Shown here one piece after another: positions 1 to 5,495 of a DNA stretch of 8,041 bases. The stretch covers positions 1 to 8,041 of the forward strand of contig JADZBW010000382.1 of assembly GCA_020851885.1 (NCBI GenBank), read 5' to 3'. The DNA is from Fimbriimonadaceae bacterium (GTDB lineage Bacteria > Armatimonadota > Fimbriimonadia > Fimbriimonadales > Fimbriimonadaceae). The notes under the pieces are model-generated. The model made no database searches. It had not been told where the DNA came from and saw nothing but the letters and a program-made list of their open reading frames with translations. The translations under genes and the position numbers were made by a program. Positions within the stretch are counted from its first letter, which is position 1; each line of letters begins with the position of its first letter.

Positions 1-789
1 CAAGCGGAGGGGATTTACCCAATCGCCCGCATCGCCTGCTTCCGAGATGCTTTTGTTCCCCGCAAACATCCGGAGCGCGCGGTGAACACAAGCGAAGGAG
101 TACTGTGGAAGGACCGCAGCGGGCACACTTGGCTCGACCCTTACAACCACAAGAACTGGGAATACCTGGCCGAAACCGTGGACTATGCGCTGGATCAGGG
201 CTTTCCAGAAGTCCAATTGGACTACGTCCGCTTCCCAAGCGAAGGCAAGGCCAGTATTCAGCGGTTTCCTGCCAAGAAATACTACGGAAATGGCAAGGCC
301 AAGCCAGAGGATGTGATCGCCGCTTTCGCGGTTTTCATCGGCAAGCGGGTCAGGGCTCGGGGTGCGGTTTACTCGGCGGACCTGTTTGGAATCATCTCCT
401 CGACCAAGAGCGACCAGGGAATCGGGCAGGACCTGGAGAAAGTCGCCGAGCCCTTCGATCTCATTTGCCCGATGGTTTATCCGTCGCACTATGCCAAAGG
501 CGAATACGGAATCAAGGATCCCAACGCCCAGCCCTACTCGATCGTGCGAAAGTCCCTGAACGACTACCGGAAGCGTCTTCCAAACACGAAGATCCGACCC
601 TGGCTCCAAGACTTCTTTGGATACTCCGCGAAGTCGATCCAAGCTCAAATCAAAGCTGCCAAGGAACTTGGTTATGAGGAATATCTACTGTGGAACGCTT
701 CAAACAAGTACACCGAGGCCGCCGTTGTCGATAATTCCAAATTGCTCGCGCAAAAGCCTTCTTCAGCAACCGGCGTTAGGAAAGGTTGA
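1..789 (+). CDS. Putative glycoside hydrolase, DUF4015 family TIM barrel (5' end outside window)
   Basis: The frame is open from the first base, so the true start lies upstream; the GTG at 82 is only an internal valine codon. The 262 visible residues match the DUF4015 (putative glycosyl hydrolase, PF13200) pattern: an opening strand reading GIYPIARIACFRD, then LWKDRSGHTWLDPYN, the family core VQLDYVRFPSEG (around residue 74 of the visible part), ICPMVYPSHYAKGEYG, IRPWLQDF and a final YLLWNASNKYT strand. These elements come in the usual order, and the C-terminus appears complete with a short Ala/Ser tail. The family is assigned to polysaccharide cleavage by fold; substrate and biochemistry are not well established, so the activity is inferred. 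Any signal peptide would be in the missing part. The last 14 bases overlap the 3' end of the convergent SDR gene, so the two transcripts share antisense ends. Confidence 0.85.
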   Translation, partial: QAEGIYPIARIACFRDAFVPRKHPERAVNTSEGVLWKDRSGHTWLDPYNHKNWEYLAETVDYALDQGFPEVQLDYVRFPSEGKASIQRFPAKKYYGNGKAKPEDVIAAFAVFIGKRVRARGAVYSADLFGIISSTKSDQGIGQDLEKVAEPFDLICPMVYPSHYAKGEYGIKDPNAQPYSIVRKSLNDYRKRLPNTKIRPWLQDFFGYSAKSIQAQIKAAKELGYEEYLLWNASNKYTEAAVVDNSKLLAQKPSSATGVRKG

Positions 790-1483
790 GGTCACGAAGC
801 TGGCGACGGCTCGAATACTTGATCGTTTCGCCTCGTTCCGATGATCGTTCGGATACCAGGTAGGCCACGTATTGCCCCACATCGTCGGCAGTCAGGCCCT
901 CTGGATCGGCAGATGGATGCGATCGGGTCCCAATTGCGCTCATCATCGAGAGGAGATTGATCCGGACCGGCTTGGACTCCATCTCTTTTGCGAAAACGTC
1001 TTTGAGCATCACTTGGGCGGCACCGGCGATTGAAACAGGACCGGAATGGGCGATGGGGTAGAAGCCGGAAGATCCATGGATGAAGACGTAGCTCGAGCCC
1101 GGGCGGTCCGCCAAGATTGGCAGGAAAGTTTTGGCGACGATGAAATGGACGGTCAGGCGATCGTCCATCACTTGCTGATAGGTTTTCACATCCAGGTCGA
1201 CCAAAGCCGGGCCAGACCACCAAGATCCAATGCTGGCGACAACCGCATCGAGTTCGAAGCCCTCTTCGAAAATGGCGGCTTTCAAAGCCGATGCCGCTGA
1301 TTCCGTGCCGACGTCGCCGACAATCGTCTTCAGCTCTGAGGAAGCCCCAAGACGTTGCCTCAGTTCCGCAAGCTTAGCTTCCGTTCGGGACTGAACAACG
1401 ACCCGGTTGCCTGCAGCAAGGAGTTGGTGAACAATGCCCTCGCCCACTTCCCCCGCCCCGCCGCACACTAACACCGTTTTCAC
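776..1483 (-). CDS. SDR-fold protein with degenerate active site
   Basis: A 235-residue Rossmann protein of the short-chain dehydrogenase/reductase superfamily. The N-terminus KTVLVCGGAGEVGEGIV has the first beta strand and a glycine-rich nucleotide loop of the GxxGxxG type. GDVG near residue 57 is the usual adenine-contacting Asp region, and IHGSSG near 135-140 keeps the catalytic Ser strand. Where classical enzymes have YxxxK before the AA...AKE helix, this protein reads VSIAG: Val150 replaces Tyr and Gly154 replaces Lys. The Asn of helix 4 also appears replaced (Arg109). It probably still binds a dinucleotide but is unlikely to be an ordinary dehydrogenase; a regulatory or sensing role is possible. 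The reading frame is intact. I chose the GTG at 1483 because a CATAAT hexamer ends 6 bases upstream and the protein then begins at the first beta strand. A TTG at 1498 would add five residues. It is divergent from the LURP-one gene. Confidence 0.8.
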   Translation of the reverse strand: MKTVLVCGGAGEVGEGIVHQLLAAGNRVVVQSRTEAKLAELRQRLGASSELKTIVGDVGTESAASALKAAIFEEGFELDAVVASIGSWWSGPALVDLDVKTYQQVMDDRLTVHFIVAKTFLPILADRPGSSYVFIHGSSGFYPIAHSGPVSIAGAAQVMLKDVFAKEMESKPVRINLLSMMSAIGTRSHPSADPEGLTADDVGQYVAYLVSERSSERGETIKYSSRRQLRDLNLS

Positions 1484-1489
1484 TTCCAC

Positions 1490-1495
1490 ATTATG
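1490..1495 (-). promoter_or_regulatory. -10-like hexamer for the SDR gene
   Basis: On the minus strand this reads CATAAT, 5 of 6 matches to TATAAT, and ends 6 bases before the GTG at 1483. A start of transcription 6-8 bases downstream would fall on or next to that codon, giving a leaderless mRNA. No convincing -35 is seen; the expected place overlaps the -10 of the divergent gene. Confidence 0.4.
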
Positions 1496-1510
1496 CAAGC
1501 CGACCAGATT

Positions 1511-1519
1511 TGCGATAAT
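1511..1519 (+). promoter_or_regulatory. Extended -10 promoter for the LURP-one gene
   Basis: TGCGATAAT is an extended -10 (TG, one base, then GATAAT, 5 of 6 matches to consensus) ending 7 bases before the GTG at 1527. Transcription would begin at about 1526-1527, so the message would be leaderless or nearly so. This element and the opposing -10 at 1490-1495 both lie in the 43-bp gap between two divergent genes, so only one polymerase could bind at a time. Confidence 0.5.
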
Positions 1520-1526
1520 AGGGCTC

Positions 1527-2168
1527 GTGGACCAGCATCAATCTCCCCTGGGCGGAGCCGCCTCCGCCCGGCTCGAACAACTTGGATCTCGATACGCGCA
1601 CACCCAGTATTTGCTAAGAAGGCAATTCGCCAAGCTCTTTGGCGCAACGTTTCGCATTTATGACCCCGCGGGCCAATTGGTTTTCTTCGTCCAGCAGAAG
1701 GCCTTCAAGCTGAAGGAAGATATCCGGGTGTTTTCGGATGAGTCGCAGACCACCGAGATGCTCAGCATCAAGGCAAGACAAATCCTCGACTTTGAGGCGG
1801 CCTACGACGTCGTTGATTCGCTCACCGGCCAGAAAGTAGGAGCCCTAAAACGCAAGGGCTGGAAATCCCTGATCCGCGATGAATGGATCGTCATGGACGC
1901 CCAAGATCGTGAGATGGGCAAAATCGTCGAGGACAATCCATCGTTGGCATTGGTTCGCCGTTTTCTCACCAATCTGGTCCCGCAAAACTTCGACGTACTC
2001 TATGGTCCCAAAAAGGTTCTCGACCTCAGGCAACACTTCAACCCCTTCTTGTACAAGATGGATGTCGACTTCTCCGTAGATTCAACCGCAGCGATGGATC
2101 GTCGACTTGGTATCGCCGCGGCCGTCCTGATCACCGCGATCGAAGGCCGCCAGGGTGGTTACGCTTGA
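1527..2168 (+). CDS. LURP-one-related / Tubby C2-like domain protein
   Basis: A 213-residue protein resembling the LURP-one-related (LOR, PF04525) family, which adopts a Tubby C2-like beta barrel. The signature runs QYLLRRQFAKLFGATFRIYDPAGQLVFFVQQKAFKLKEDIRVFSDE (about residues 28-73), then AYDVVDSLTGQKVGALKRKGWKSLIRDEWIVMDAQDREMGKIVED, alternating strands with DPAG and LTGQ turns. A hydrophobic stretch near the C-terminus (GIAAAVLITAIEG) matches the membrane-proximal helix of tubby/scramblase-type folds. Plant members act in defence, and phospholipid scramblases share the fold; the bacterial function is unknown, so a lipid or membrane role is only an inference. An upstream in-frame ATG at 1434 would overlap the SDR gene by 50 bp and add a Pro/Thr-rich, non-homologous-looking leader, so I prefer the GTG at 1527, placed just after an extended -10. 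The gene is followed after 20 bp by the YeiH-family gene and may be co-transcribed with it. Confidence 0.75.
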   Translation: MDQHQSPLGGAASARLEQLGSRYAHTQYLLRRQFAKLFGATFRIYDPAGQLVFFVQQKAFKLKEDIRVFSDESQTTEMLSIKARQILDFEAAYDVVDSLTGQKVGALKRKGWKSLIRDEWIVMDAQDREMGKIVEDNPSLALVRRFLTNLVPQNFDVLYGPKKVLDLRQHFNPFLYKMDVDFSVDSTAAMDRRLGIAAAVLITAIEGRQGGYA

Positions 2169-2188
2169 CGCCGGAGCGTTCCTAAAGG

Positions 2189-3145
2189 ATGACAGCCGCC
2201 AAGGCGATCTTCTTGGTCGGACTGGCCGTGTGCCTGATTCCGATCACTCCGCCTTGGGCGGCATTGCTTCTTGGCATTGCGATCGCTTTGAGTTTGGGTA
2301 ACCCATTTCCAAAGCAGAGCAAGAATGGCTCCAAGATCCTCCTGCAGGTATGCGTCGTCCTGCTTGGCTTCAGCATGGACCTCGGGACGGTTCTAAAGGC
2401 GGGCTCACAGGGCATTCTGTTTGCTTTGGCGAGCATCACCTGTGTCTTCTTGCTAGGATGGCAGCTTCAGCGATTGCTGAAGCTACGGCCAGTCGCTGGA
2501 CTCCTTGTCTCCACCGGTACGGCGATTTGCGGTGGATCGGCGATCGCCGCGATGAGCGCCGTGACCGATGCGGACCAGGAAGATGTCTCGGTTGCCGTTG
2601 GAACCGTCTTCATCCTCAATGCGATCGCGCTTCTGGTCTTCCCTCCATTGGGCCGACACTTTGGGCTGACTCAAGAGCAGTTCGGAACATGGGCAGGAAT
2701 TGCTATTCACGACGTGGCATCGGTGGTAGGCGCCGGAAAAGCCTATGGGCCAATCGCGCTCGATGTTGGAACGGCGGTGAAGCTATCCCGAGTTCTGTAC
2801 CTGATCCCGATCACGTTGGGGGCGGCATGGTGGATGAGGCGTACCCATTCAAAGCCTGCCGACGAGCAGATCGGGCAAGGGAACTCGGCGGCGGCCTTTC
2901 CGTTCTTCATCATCGGATTCGTCCTGGCATCCGTCTTGCGGACCTATGTTCCGGCCCTGGCGGACAACGCCGCCCAGATCAAGACGGTCGCCACGGTAGG
3001 GCTCGCTTGCGCCTTGTTTCTCATTGGCTCGGGGATCACCAGAAGGACCTTGCGGCAGGTCGGAGTCCGACCCTTGATTCTCGGGGTGATCCTATGGGTG
3101 TTCATCAGCGTGGCGTCTTTCGCGGTGATTCGGCTGACATCCTGA
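2189..3145 (+). CDS. YeiH/UPF0324 family integral membrane protein (putative anion exporter)
   Basis: A 318-residue polytopic membrane protein with about nine or ten hydrophobic helices, typical of UPF0324 (PF03601, YeiH-like), often labelled putative sulfate exporter. Family marks are clear: LLQVCVVLLGFSMDLGTVL (51-69), STGTAICGGSAIAAMSAV (108-125), VGTVFILNAIALLVFPPLG (137-155), FGTWAGIAIHDVASVVGAG (165-183) and LSRVLYLIPITLG (199-211), with a charged cytoplasmic or periplasmic loop at about 217-233. Length is near the family norm. The transported substrate is not established; the sulfate label rests on association with sulfur and LysR-type genes in other bacteria, and no such gene is next to this one. 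The ATG at 2189 is the first start after an in-frame stop at 2183. AAAGG directly abuts it, too close for a normal ribosome site; GGAG at 2173 is 12 bases away. Confidence 0.88.
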   Translation: MTAAKAIFLVGLAVCLIPITPPWAALLLGIAIALSLGNPFPKQSKNGSKILLQVCVVLLGFSMDLGTVLKAGSQGILFALASITCVFLLGWQLQRLLKLRPVAGLLVSTGTAICGGSAIAAMSAVTDADQEDVSVAVGTVFILNAIALLVFPPLGRHFGLTQEQFGTWAGIAIHDVASVVGAGKAYGPIALDVGTAVKLSRVLYLIPITLGAAWWMRRTHSKPADEQIGQGNSAAAFPFFIIGFVLASVLRTYVPALADNAAQIKTVATVGLACALFLIGSGITRRTLRQVGVRPLILGVILWVFISVASFAVIRLTS

Positions 3146-3182
3146 CCGGCAAAATTCTCTCCACTCAGAAAGCGCTGAGGTC

Positions 3183-3191
3183 TGCCAGAAT
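3183..3191 (+). promoter_or_regulatory. Extended -10-like element before thyX
   Basis: TGCCAGAAT (TG, one base, CAGAAT) ends 6 bases before the thyX ATG at 3198. It has the same geometry as the element before the gene at 1527. No Shine-Dalgarno is visible between it and the ATG. Just upstream, CTCAG-AAAGCG-CTGAG at 3164-3179 forms a short hairpin or dyad that could be an operator; this is weak. Confidence 0.4.
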
Positions 3192-3197
3192 GAGCTT

Positions 3198-4070
3198 ATG
3201 GCACGGACGGTAGTGGAGGCGGCGGAAGCCCTCCTCGATCAAGAGATCAAGGTTCTCGACAAGGGATTTGTTCGACTTGTCGATTACATGGGTGGAGATC
3301 AGCGGATCGTGCAGGCGGCACGGGTTAGCTATGGCTCCGGCACCAAGACCTACCGCCAGGATCGGGGGCTCATCCATTACTTGATCAAGAACTGGCATAC
3401 CAGCCCCTTTGAGCAGGTTCAGCTCACCTTCCACACCAAGATGCCGATCTTTGTGGCCCGCCAATGGGTTCGGCACCGTACCGCGCGCCTCAACGAGATC
3501 AGCGGCAGATACTCCGTGATGAAGGACGAATTCTACGTGCCGGAACCCGGGCACGTTTGCTATCAGAGCGAATCCAATAAGCAAGGTCGCAGCGAGGCCA
3601 TGCCCATTGCCGATGCCAACCGGGTGATCGCGGCGATGGAAAAGGAACAGCGAGAGGTTTACGGCAACTATGAGTCGATGCTCGGCGACAATGTGGCCAG
3701 GGAGCTTGCCAGATCCAACCTGCCGCTCTCGCTCTACACCGAGTGGTATTGGCAGATCGACCTTCACAATCTCTTTCATTTCCTCCGGTTGCGGATGGAC
3801 CCTCACGCCCAGTACGAGATTCGGGTCTATGCGGAAGCGATGGCGGAGTGCGCCAAGGCCGTTGCGCCAATCGCTTACGAGGCTTTCGAGGAGCACATTT
3901 TGGGCTCGGTCGGATTCTCTCGCGCCGAGTGCGAGGCGCTCGTCGCGATGTTGGATGGCCGAGACCTCAAACTGGAAGGAAGGGCCTTGGCCGATTTTGA
4001 GGGCAAAATCGCTAAATTGCGGGCCGCGATTCCCGCCGAAACGCCGGAAGAGCCGGTCCTGAATTCCTGA
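3198..4070 (+). CDS. thyX: FAD-dependent thymidylate synthase ThyX
   Basis: Flavin-dependent thymidylate synthase converts dUMP to dTMP with methylene-tetrahydrofolate as carbon donor and NAD(P)H-reduced FAD as reductant. The diagnostic ThyX motif RHRx7S is present as RHRTARLNEIS at residues 92-102, followed by GRYS. Other conserved parts are VQAARVSYGSGTKTYRQDRGLIHYLIKNWHTSPFEQVQLTFHTKMPIFVARQWV (38-91), containing the THSPFE-like substrate loop as HTSPFE, LPLSLYTEWYWQIDLHNLFHFLRLRMDPHAQYEIR (175-209) carrying late active-site residues, and a C-terminal helical extension rich in Glu and Ala. At 290 residues it is longer than the 220-250 of many ThyX proteins; an insertion around 120-145 and the C-terminal tail account for this. 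The enzyme normally forms a homotetramer. The ATG at 3198 gives a plausible N-terminus and follows a -10-like element by 6 bases. The next gene starts 5 bp after the stop, implying an operon. Confidence 0.97.
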   Translation: MARTVVEAAEALLDQEIKVLDKGFVRLVDYMGGDQRIVQAARVSYGSGTKTYRQDRGLIHYLIKNWHTSPFEQVQLTFHTKMPIFVARQWVRHRTARLNEISGRYSVMKDEFYVPEPGHVCYQSESNKQGRSEAMPIADANRVIAAMEKEQREVYGNYESMLGDNVARELARSNLPLSLYTEWYWQIDLHNLFHFLRLRMDPHAQYEIRVYAEAMAECAKAVAPIAYEAFEEHILGSVGFSRAECEALVAMLDGRDLKLEGRALADFEGKIAKLRAAIPAETPEEPVLNS

Positions 4071-4075
4071 GAACC

Positions 4076-4417
4076 ATGGACAGAGGGAAAGTCAAAAACT
4101 CACTCCTCGCCGGATTTCTTGGATTCATGATCCTCAGCATCGCGATCGGCAATATGCCTCTCGGCCATGCCTTCTTTTTCGTGTCCCTTGGATTTTTGTC
4201 GGGCTACCTGATCGCATTGGCGACCGGGTTCAAGAAGCGCGACCCCTACGACCTCAAAATGCTGGAGAAGATCGATCGCGAAGAGCGCTATCGGCAGATC
4301 GAAGCGGACTTGGAGGAGATGGACTCCGCCGGAAATGCCGTGTGCCTCTGCTGCGGAAACCACTTCGACCCCTTGATTGGCCAGTGTCCAAATTGTGGAA
4401 AGTCGCTGTATCGATAG
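4076..4417 (+). CDS. Small membrane protein with C-terminal zinc ribbon
   Basis: A 113-residue protein I do not recognise as a named family. It has two adjacent hydrophobic helices (about residues 8-25 and 28-48, LLAGFLGFMILSIAIGNMPL and AFFFVSLGFLSGYLIALATG), then a basic patch FKKRDPYDL, a charged, helical segment rich in Glu and Arg (60-84), and a C-terminal zinc-ribbon signature CLCCGNHF...QCPNCGKSLYR with two CxxC pairs. Both CxxC knuckles and the short loop between them fit a single zinc-binding unit on the cytoplasmic side. It begins 5 bp after the thyX stop with only GAGA-like bases upstream, so it is probably translated from the thyX message, perhaps by reinitiation. The pairing with thyX may be simple read-through; no functional link is evident. 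Confidence 0.8.
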   Translation: MDRGKVKNSLLAGFLGFMILSIAIGNMPLGHAFFFVSLGFLSGYLIALATGFKKRDPYDLKMLEKIDREERYRQIEADLEEMDSAGNAVCLCCGNHFDPLIGQCPNCGKSLYR

Positions 4418-4431
4418 GAGGCGGGAACTCG

Positions 4432-4500
4432 ATGGTCGGTGATCGGGTCACGCTTTACGACTTACGGCTCGTTCATGATCGAAAATCGGCGAGCGCTTGA
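4432..4500 (+). CDS. Possible small ORF behind a strong Shine-Dalgarno (22 residues)
   Basis: AGGAGG at 4416-4421 is the only full Shine-Dalgarno sequence I noticed in the window, and it overlaps the stop codon of the zinc-ribbon gene. An ATG 10 bases further on opens a 22-codon frame encoding MVGDRVTLYDLRLVHDRKSA plus two residues, ending in TGA. The peptide is basic, with no membrane helix and no recognisable motif. It would be the third member of the thyX operon. The spacing is slightly long and such short frames occur by chance, so this is tentative. Confidence 0.25.
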   Translation: MVGDRVTLYDLRLVHDRKSASA

Positions 4501-4584
4501 CTGACTCGATGGTGACTGGGACCCTTCCGGGTGCGATAGCCGAGCCACACCCGTGCGGGCGAAGATTTCGGGGAAGCGCTCGCC
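4488..4584. repeat. 11-bp perfect inverted repeat enclosing smaller hairpins
   Basis: GGCGAGCGCTT at 4488-4498 and AAGCGCTCGCC at 4574-4584 are exact reverse complements separated by 75 bases. The region between contains further short complementary arms, so an RNA copy could fold into a multi-branched structure closed by this stem. The match does not extend beyond 11 bp on either side. There is no flanking target duplication or transposase, so I do not call it an insertion sequence. Confidence 0.45.
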
Positions 4585-4637
4585 AAGCCAGAAAACGGGA
4601 CGACTTTGCCTTTCGAGACAACGTCAGAAAGTAGTCC
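4501..4637 (+). other. Non-coding gap with several short inverted repeats
   Basis: No convincing gene is seen here. The stretch is rich in possible stems: ACCC-TTCC-GGGT, the arms CGGGTG and CACCCG around a 14-base loop, and CCCG-TG-CGGG. The outermost arms are GGCGAGCGCTT at 4488-4498 and its perfect complement at 4574-4584. It may hold the promoter of the EEP gene (a weak TTGCCT at 4606-4611 is present, but no good -10), a leader RNA, or the remains of a repeat. Confidence 0.35.
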
Positions 4638-5390
4638 ATGCGGGTCGCAACGCTCAATATTCGAAATGGGGATGCCGACGACGGCGCCCTGTCCTGGGTA
4701 CACCGGGAGCGAGGCCTCATTCAACTCTTGGCTGACCTCGACACAGACATCATTGGGCTCCAAGAGGTGCTTTCCATGCAGTTGCCTCCCATCGTCCATG
4801 CCCTTCCCGATCACGACTGGATCGGTGCCGGGCGGATCGACGGAGACAAAGAAGGCGAATTCACGCCGATCTTTTACCGGCGCGGGATGTACGACCGCCT
4901 GGACCACGGCTGGTTCTGGCTATCGGAAATCCCTGAGCAGCCAGGATCGAGATCTTGGGGCGCCGCTTGCGAGCGGATGTGTACTTGGGCTTTGCTCGAA
5001 AGTGAGAGCACCCGGGTCATGGTTGTCAACACCCACTTGGACCATGTCTCGGCTTTGGAGCGCGAGAATGGGACAGCTTTGATCCTATCAAGGTTTGAGA
5101 TGTTCAATGGCCCTAAGATCCTGATGGGCGACTTCAATGCGCTTCCCGATGAAACGACGATCCAAAACGTGGTCCAAGCAGGATGGAACGACTCCCTTGG
5201 CCTCGATTCGTCGGATACCTTTCACAACTTCGGAAAGTGTACTGGTGGCAGAATCGACTACATTTTCGGGTCCGGACTTGCCTTCGTCCATAGCAGGATT
5301 GTCTCTACCTCGACCGAATGCGGCTACGCCTCGGACCACCATGGCGTCGAGGCGACGATCCAGTTTTCTTCCCGTGACGGTCTGGATTGA
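4638..5390 (+). CDS. Endonuclease/exonuclease/phosphatase (EEP) family protein
   Basis: A 250-residue, apparently cytoplasmic enzyme of the metal-dependent EEP superfamily (relatives of ExoIII, DNase I and inositol phosphatases). All the core motifs are in order: RVATLNIRNG with Asn7, DIIGLQEV with metal-binding Glu43, FTPIFYRR (75-82), VVNTHLDH with catalytic His133, LMGDFNALP with Asp165 and Asn167, GGRIDYIF (204-210) and the terminal ASDHHGVE with Asp233 and His234. The set predicts hydrolysis of a phosphodiester or phosphomonoester, but the substrate (nucleic acid, sphingolipid or sugar phosphate) cannot be read from these motifs. Length is typical of the stand-alone single-domain members. 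No signal peptide is seen. The ATG at 4638 places Asn7 at the standard distance from the start; no Shine-Dalgarno is visible. Transcription ends at the intrinsic terminator 49 bp downstream. Confidence 0.93.
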   Translation: MRVATLNIRNGDADDGALSWVHRERGLIQLLADLDTDIIGLQEVLSMQLPPIVHALPDHDWIGAGRIDGDKEGEFTPIFYRRGMYDRLDHGWFWLSEIPEQPGSRSWGAACERMCTWALLESESTRVMVVNTHLDHVSALERENGTALILSRFEMFNGPKILMGDFNALPDETTIQNVVQAGWNDSLGLDSSDTFHNFGKCTGGRIDYIFGSGLAFVHSRIVSTSTECGYASDHHGVEATIQFSSRDGLD

Positions 5391-5438
5391 ATTCACCCGT
5401 TGATTCCATCCAAGAAGACCAGGAAGTAAACTAGCTAT

Positions 5439-5470
5439 GCTGGCTCATCCATGGGCCAGCAACTTTTTTT
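5439..5470 (+). terminator. Rho-independent terminator after the EEP gene
   Basis: GCTGGCTC (5439-5446) pairs with GGGCCAGC (5453-5460), giving an 8-bp stem with one G-T wobble and a six-base loop ATCCAT. AAC and then seven T residues (5464-5470) follow at once. This is a textbook intrinsic terminator in the + orientation. It separates the EEP gene from the LolA-like gene, whose ATG lies only 25 bp beyond the T-run, so that gene needs its own promoter in or near this short space. Confidence 0.88.
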
Positions 5471-5482
5471 GCCGAGTTCGGC

Positions 5483-5488
5483 GTAACT
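5483..5488 (+). promoter_or_regulatory. Weak -10-like hexamer before the LolA-like gene
   Basis: GTAACT ends 7 bases before the ATG at 5496, the same spacing as at the other starts here, and sits directly after a terminator. It matches the -10 consensus only partly and has no TG extension. GAAGA at 5489-5493 could instead act as a weak ribosome site for a transcript begun further upstream, for example from TAAACT at 5427-5432, but such a transcript would meet the terminator. Confidence 0.25.
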
Positions 5489-5495
5489 GAAGACG

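Noticed and set aside
3165..3896. A 243-residue open frame on the minus strand opposite thyX
   Set aside because: It lies fully antisense to a clearly identified ThyX gene, has no recognisable domain, and long antisense frames are common in GC-rich codon usage.
4432..4637. Possible pseudogene remnant or insertion sequence in the gap before the EEP gene
   Set aside because: No residue of a known gene can be read in any frame, and there are no terminal inverted repeats with target duplications.
4473..4907. A 144-residue minus-strand frame covering the gap and the start of the EEP gene
   Set aside because: Most of it is antisense to the conserved EEP N-terminal motifs, and the part in the gap shows no protein-like pattern.
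5471..5482. GCCG-AGTT-CGGC palindrome after the terminator
   Set aside because: A 4-bp stem with a four-base loop is too short to stand out in this GC-rich sequence and has no T-run.
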